A stretch of 6,004 nucleotides of DNA, taken from assembly GCA_030038035.1 (NCBI GenBank), contig JASHPP010000453.1:1-6004 (forward strand). The letters run 5' to 3'. This document shows, in pieces, positions 5,196-6,004 of the stretch. The stretch is from Trebonia sp. Lineage in GTDB: Bacteria; Actinomycetota; Actinomycetes; Streptosporangiales; Streptosporangiaceae. Below the pieces are notes generated by a model, which saw nothing but the letters and a program-made list of their open reading frames with translations, had not been told where the DNA came from and searched no databases. Numbering within the stretch: position 1 is the first letter of the stretch; every line of letters starts with the position of its first letter. The translations under genes were made by a program, and so were the position numbers.

Positions 5196-6004
5196 GTGGC
5201 ACTTCCTGACTTCCTGGTGGTCGGCGTTCCCAAGGCGGGGACGACCGCGCTGCACGCGGCGCTGTCCCGTCATCCCGGGCTGTATATGTCGCCGGTCAAG
5301 GAACCAAAGTTCTTCCTGACCGACGGCCCGCCGCCGGCCAGAGGCGGTCCAGGGGACGCGCTGACCTACCGGGAGCACATCTGGCAGCGGGACCGGTATG
5401 AGGCGCTGTTTGACGCGGCCCCGCCGGGCACGCTGCGCGGCGAGTCGACCCCGCTCTACCTGTATGACCGGGCGGCGATGGGCCGCATCCAGGCGCTCAT
5501 CCCCGCCGCCAGGCTGATCGTGGTCGTCAGGGACCCGGTTGAGCGGGCGCACTCCAACTGGACGCACCTGTGGTCGGCCGGCCTGGAGCCGGTCGGCGAC
5601 TTCGTCCGGGCCTGCGCCGAGGAGGAGCGCAGGATCGCTGCCGGGTGGGCGTCGTTCTGGCACTACACCGGGCTCGGCAAGTACGGCAGCCAACTCGACT
5701 ACGCGTTTTCGCTGTTCCCGCGCGACCAGGTCCTCGTGCTGCGGTACCGGCTGCTCGTTGACTCACCAGCCGCCACACTCGACCAGATCTGCGCGTTCCT
5801 CGGGGTCCAGGCCGGGATCCTCACCGAGATCCCGCGCGAGAACGTGACCGCGCACCCCGAGCGGACGCTGGCGCACCGCACGCTCTCGCTCGGCATGCGG
5901 GGCAGTGACGCGCTCGGCAGGCTCCTGCCTGGCAGCGTGGCGACGCGGGCGACGCACCGGCTGGAAAGGTGGCTGCAGCGCGGCCGCCGGGAGCGCCAGC
6001 CGCT
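5196..6004 (+). CDS. PAPS-dependent sulfotransferase (3' truncated by window edge)
   Basis: A predicted enzyme that transfers the sulfuryl group of 3'-phosphoadenosine-5'-phosphosulfate to an unknown acceptor. It is open to the window edge, with 269 complete residues. The N terminus PDFLVVGVPKAGTTALHAAL (4-23) contains the 5'-phosphosulfate loop PKAGTT (12-17, K13). It is followed by HPGLYMSPVKEPKFF (26-40) and GESTPLYLYD (82-91). The 3'-phosphate site is LIVVVRDPVERAHSNW (107-122, R112 and S120), and LFPRDQVLVLRYRLLVDSP (173-191) is a further family segment. The layout matches bacterial sulfotransferases of the Sulfotransfer_1/heparan-sulfate-type fold, usually about 280-320 residues, so little is missing. 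GTG 5196 is the first start after the in-frame TAA at 5163-5165, with GAGGGGA (5186-5192) as ribosome site. The C-terminal part seen is strongly basic (LERWLQRGRRERQP, 256-269). The acceptor could be a carbohydrate, lipid or secondary metabolite; the window gives no clue. Confidence 0.93.
   Translation, partial: MALPDFLVVGVPKAGTTALHAALSRHPGLYMSPVKEPKFFLTDGPPPARGGPGDALTYREHIWQRDRYEALFDAAPPGTLRGESTPLYLYDRAAMGRIQALIPAARLIVVVRDPVERAHSNWTHLWSAGLEPVGDFVRACAEEERRIAAGWASFWHYTGLGKYGSQLDYAFSLFPRDQVLVLRYRLLVDSPAATLDQICAFLGVQAGILTEIPRENVTAHPERTLAHRTLSLGMRGSDALGRLLPGSVATRATHRLERWLQRGRRERQP

Overview
The window is high-GC DNA (most codons end in G or C, with frequent GTG starts) and reads as an ordinary stretch of actinomycete chromosome. 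The methyltransferase family (Methyltransf_19/DUF574 type) and the sigma-factor/CU044_5270-type gene pair both point to filamentous actinomycetes. A Streptosporangiales-like host is plausible, but the sequence alone does not prove it. All supported genes lie on the + strand; the long minus-strand open frames are GC-rich shadows.

Layout: (1) bases 1-170 hold the last 55 codons of an unidentified gene whose start is outside the window. (2) 222-1676 encodes a ferredoxin/adrenodoxin-type NADP+ reductase of the FprA family. (3) 1755-2579 encodes a SAM-dependent methyltransferase of the actinobacterial DUF574 family. (4) 2726-3322 and 3315-4583 overlap by 8 bases and form a two-gene operon: an ECF sigma factor and a single-pass membrane protein resembling the CU044_5270 family. 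The operon ends in a 9-bp hairpin that has the stop codon in its loop. (5) 4727-5032 encodes a 101-residue helical protein that I do not recognise. (6) From 5196 to the window edge runs a PAPS-dependent sulfotransferase, incomplete at its 3' end, preceded by the best promoter in the window (TTGACC-17-TAATAT) in an AT-rich island.

Apart from the sigma/membrane-protein pair, the genes look like separate transcription units with gaps of 51-163 bases. I see no shared pathway linking the reductase, methyltransferase, sigma operon and sulfotransferase. There is no mobile element, CRISPR array, tRNA or rRNA. I found no convincing undescribed system. The items most worth a second look are the sigma/membrane-protein pair with its possible short leader ORF, the orphan 101-residue protein, and a few compact regulatory-looking motifs.
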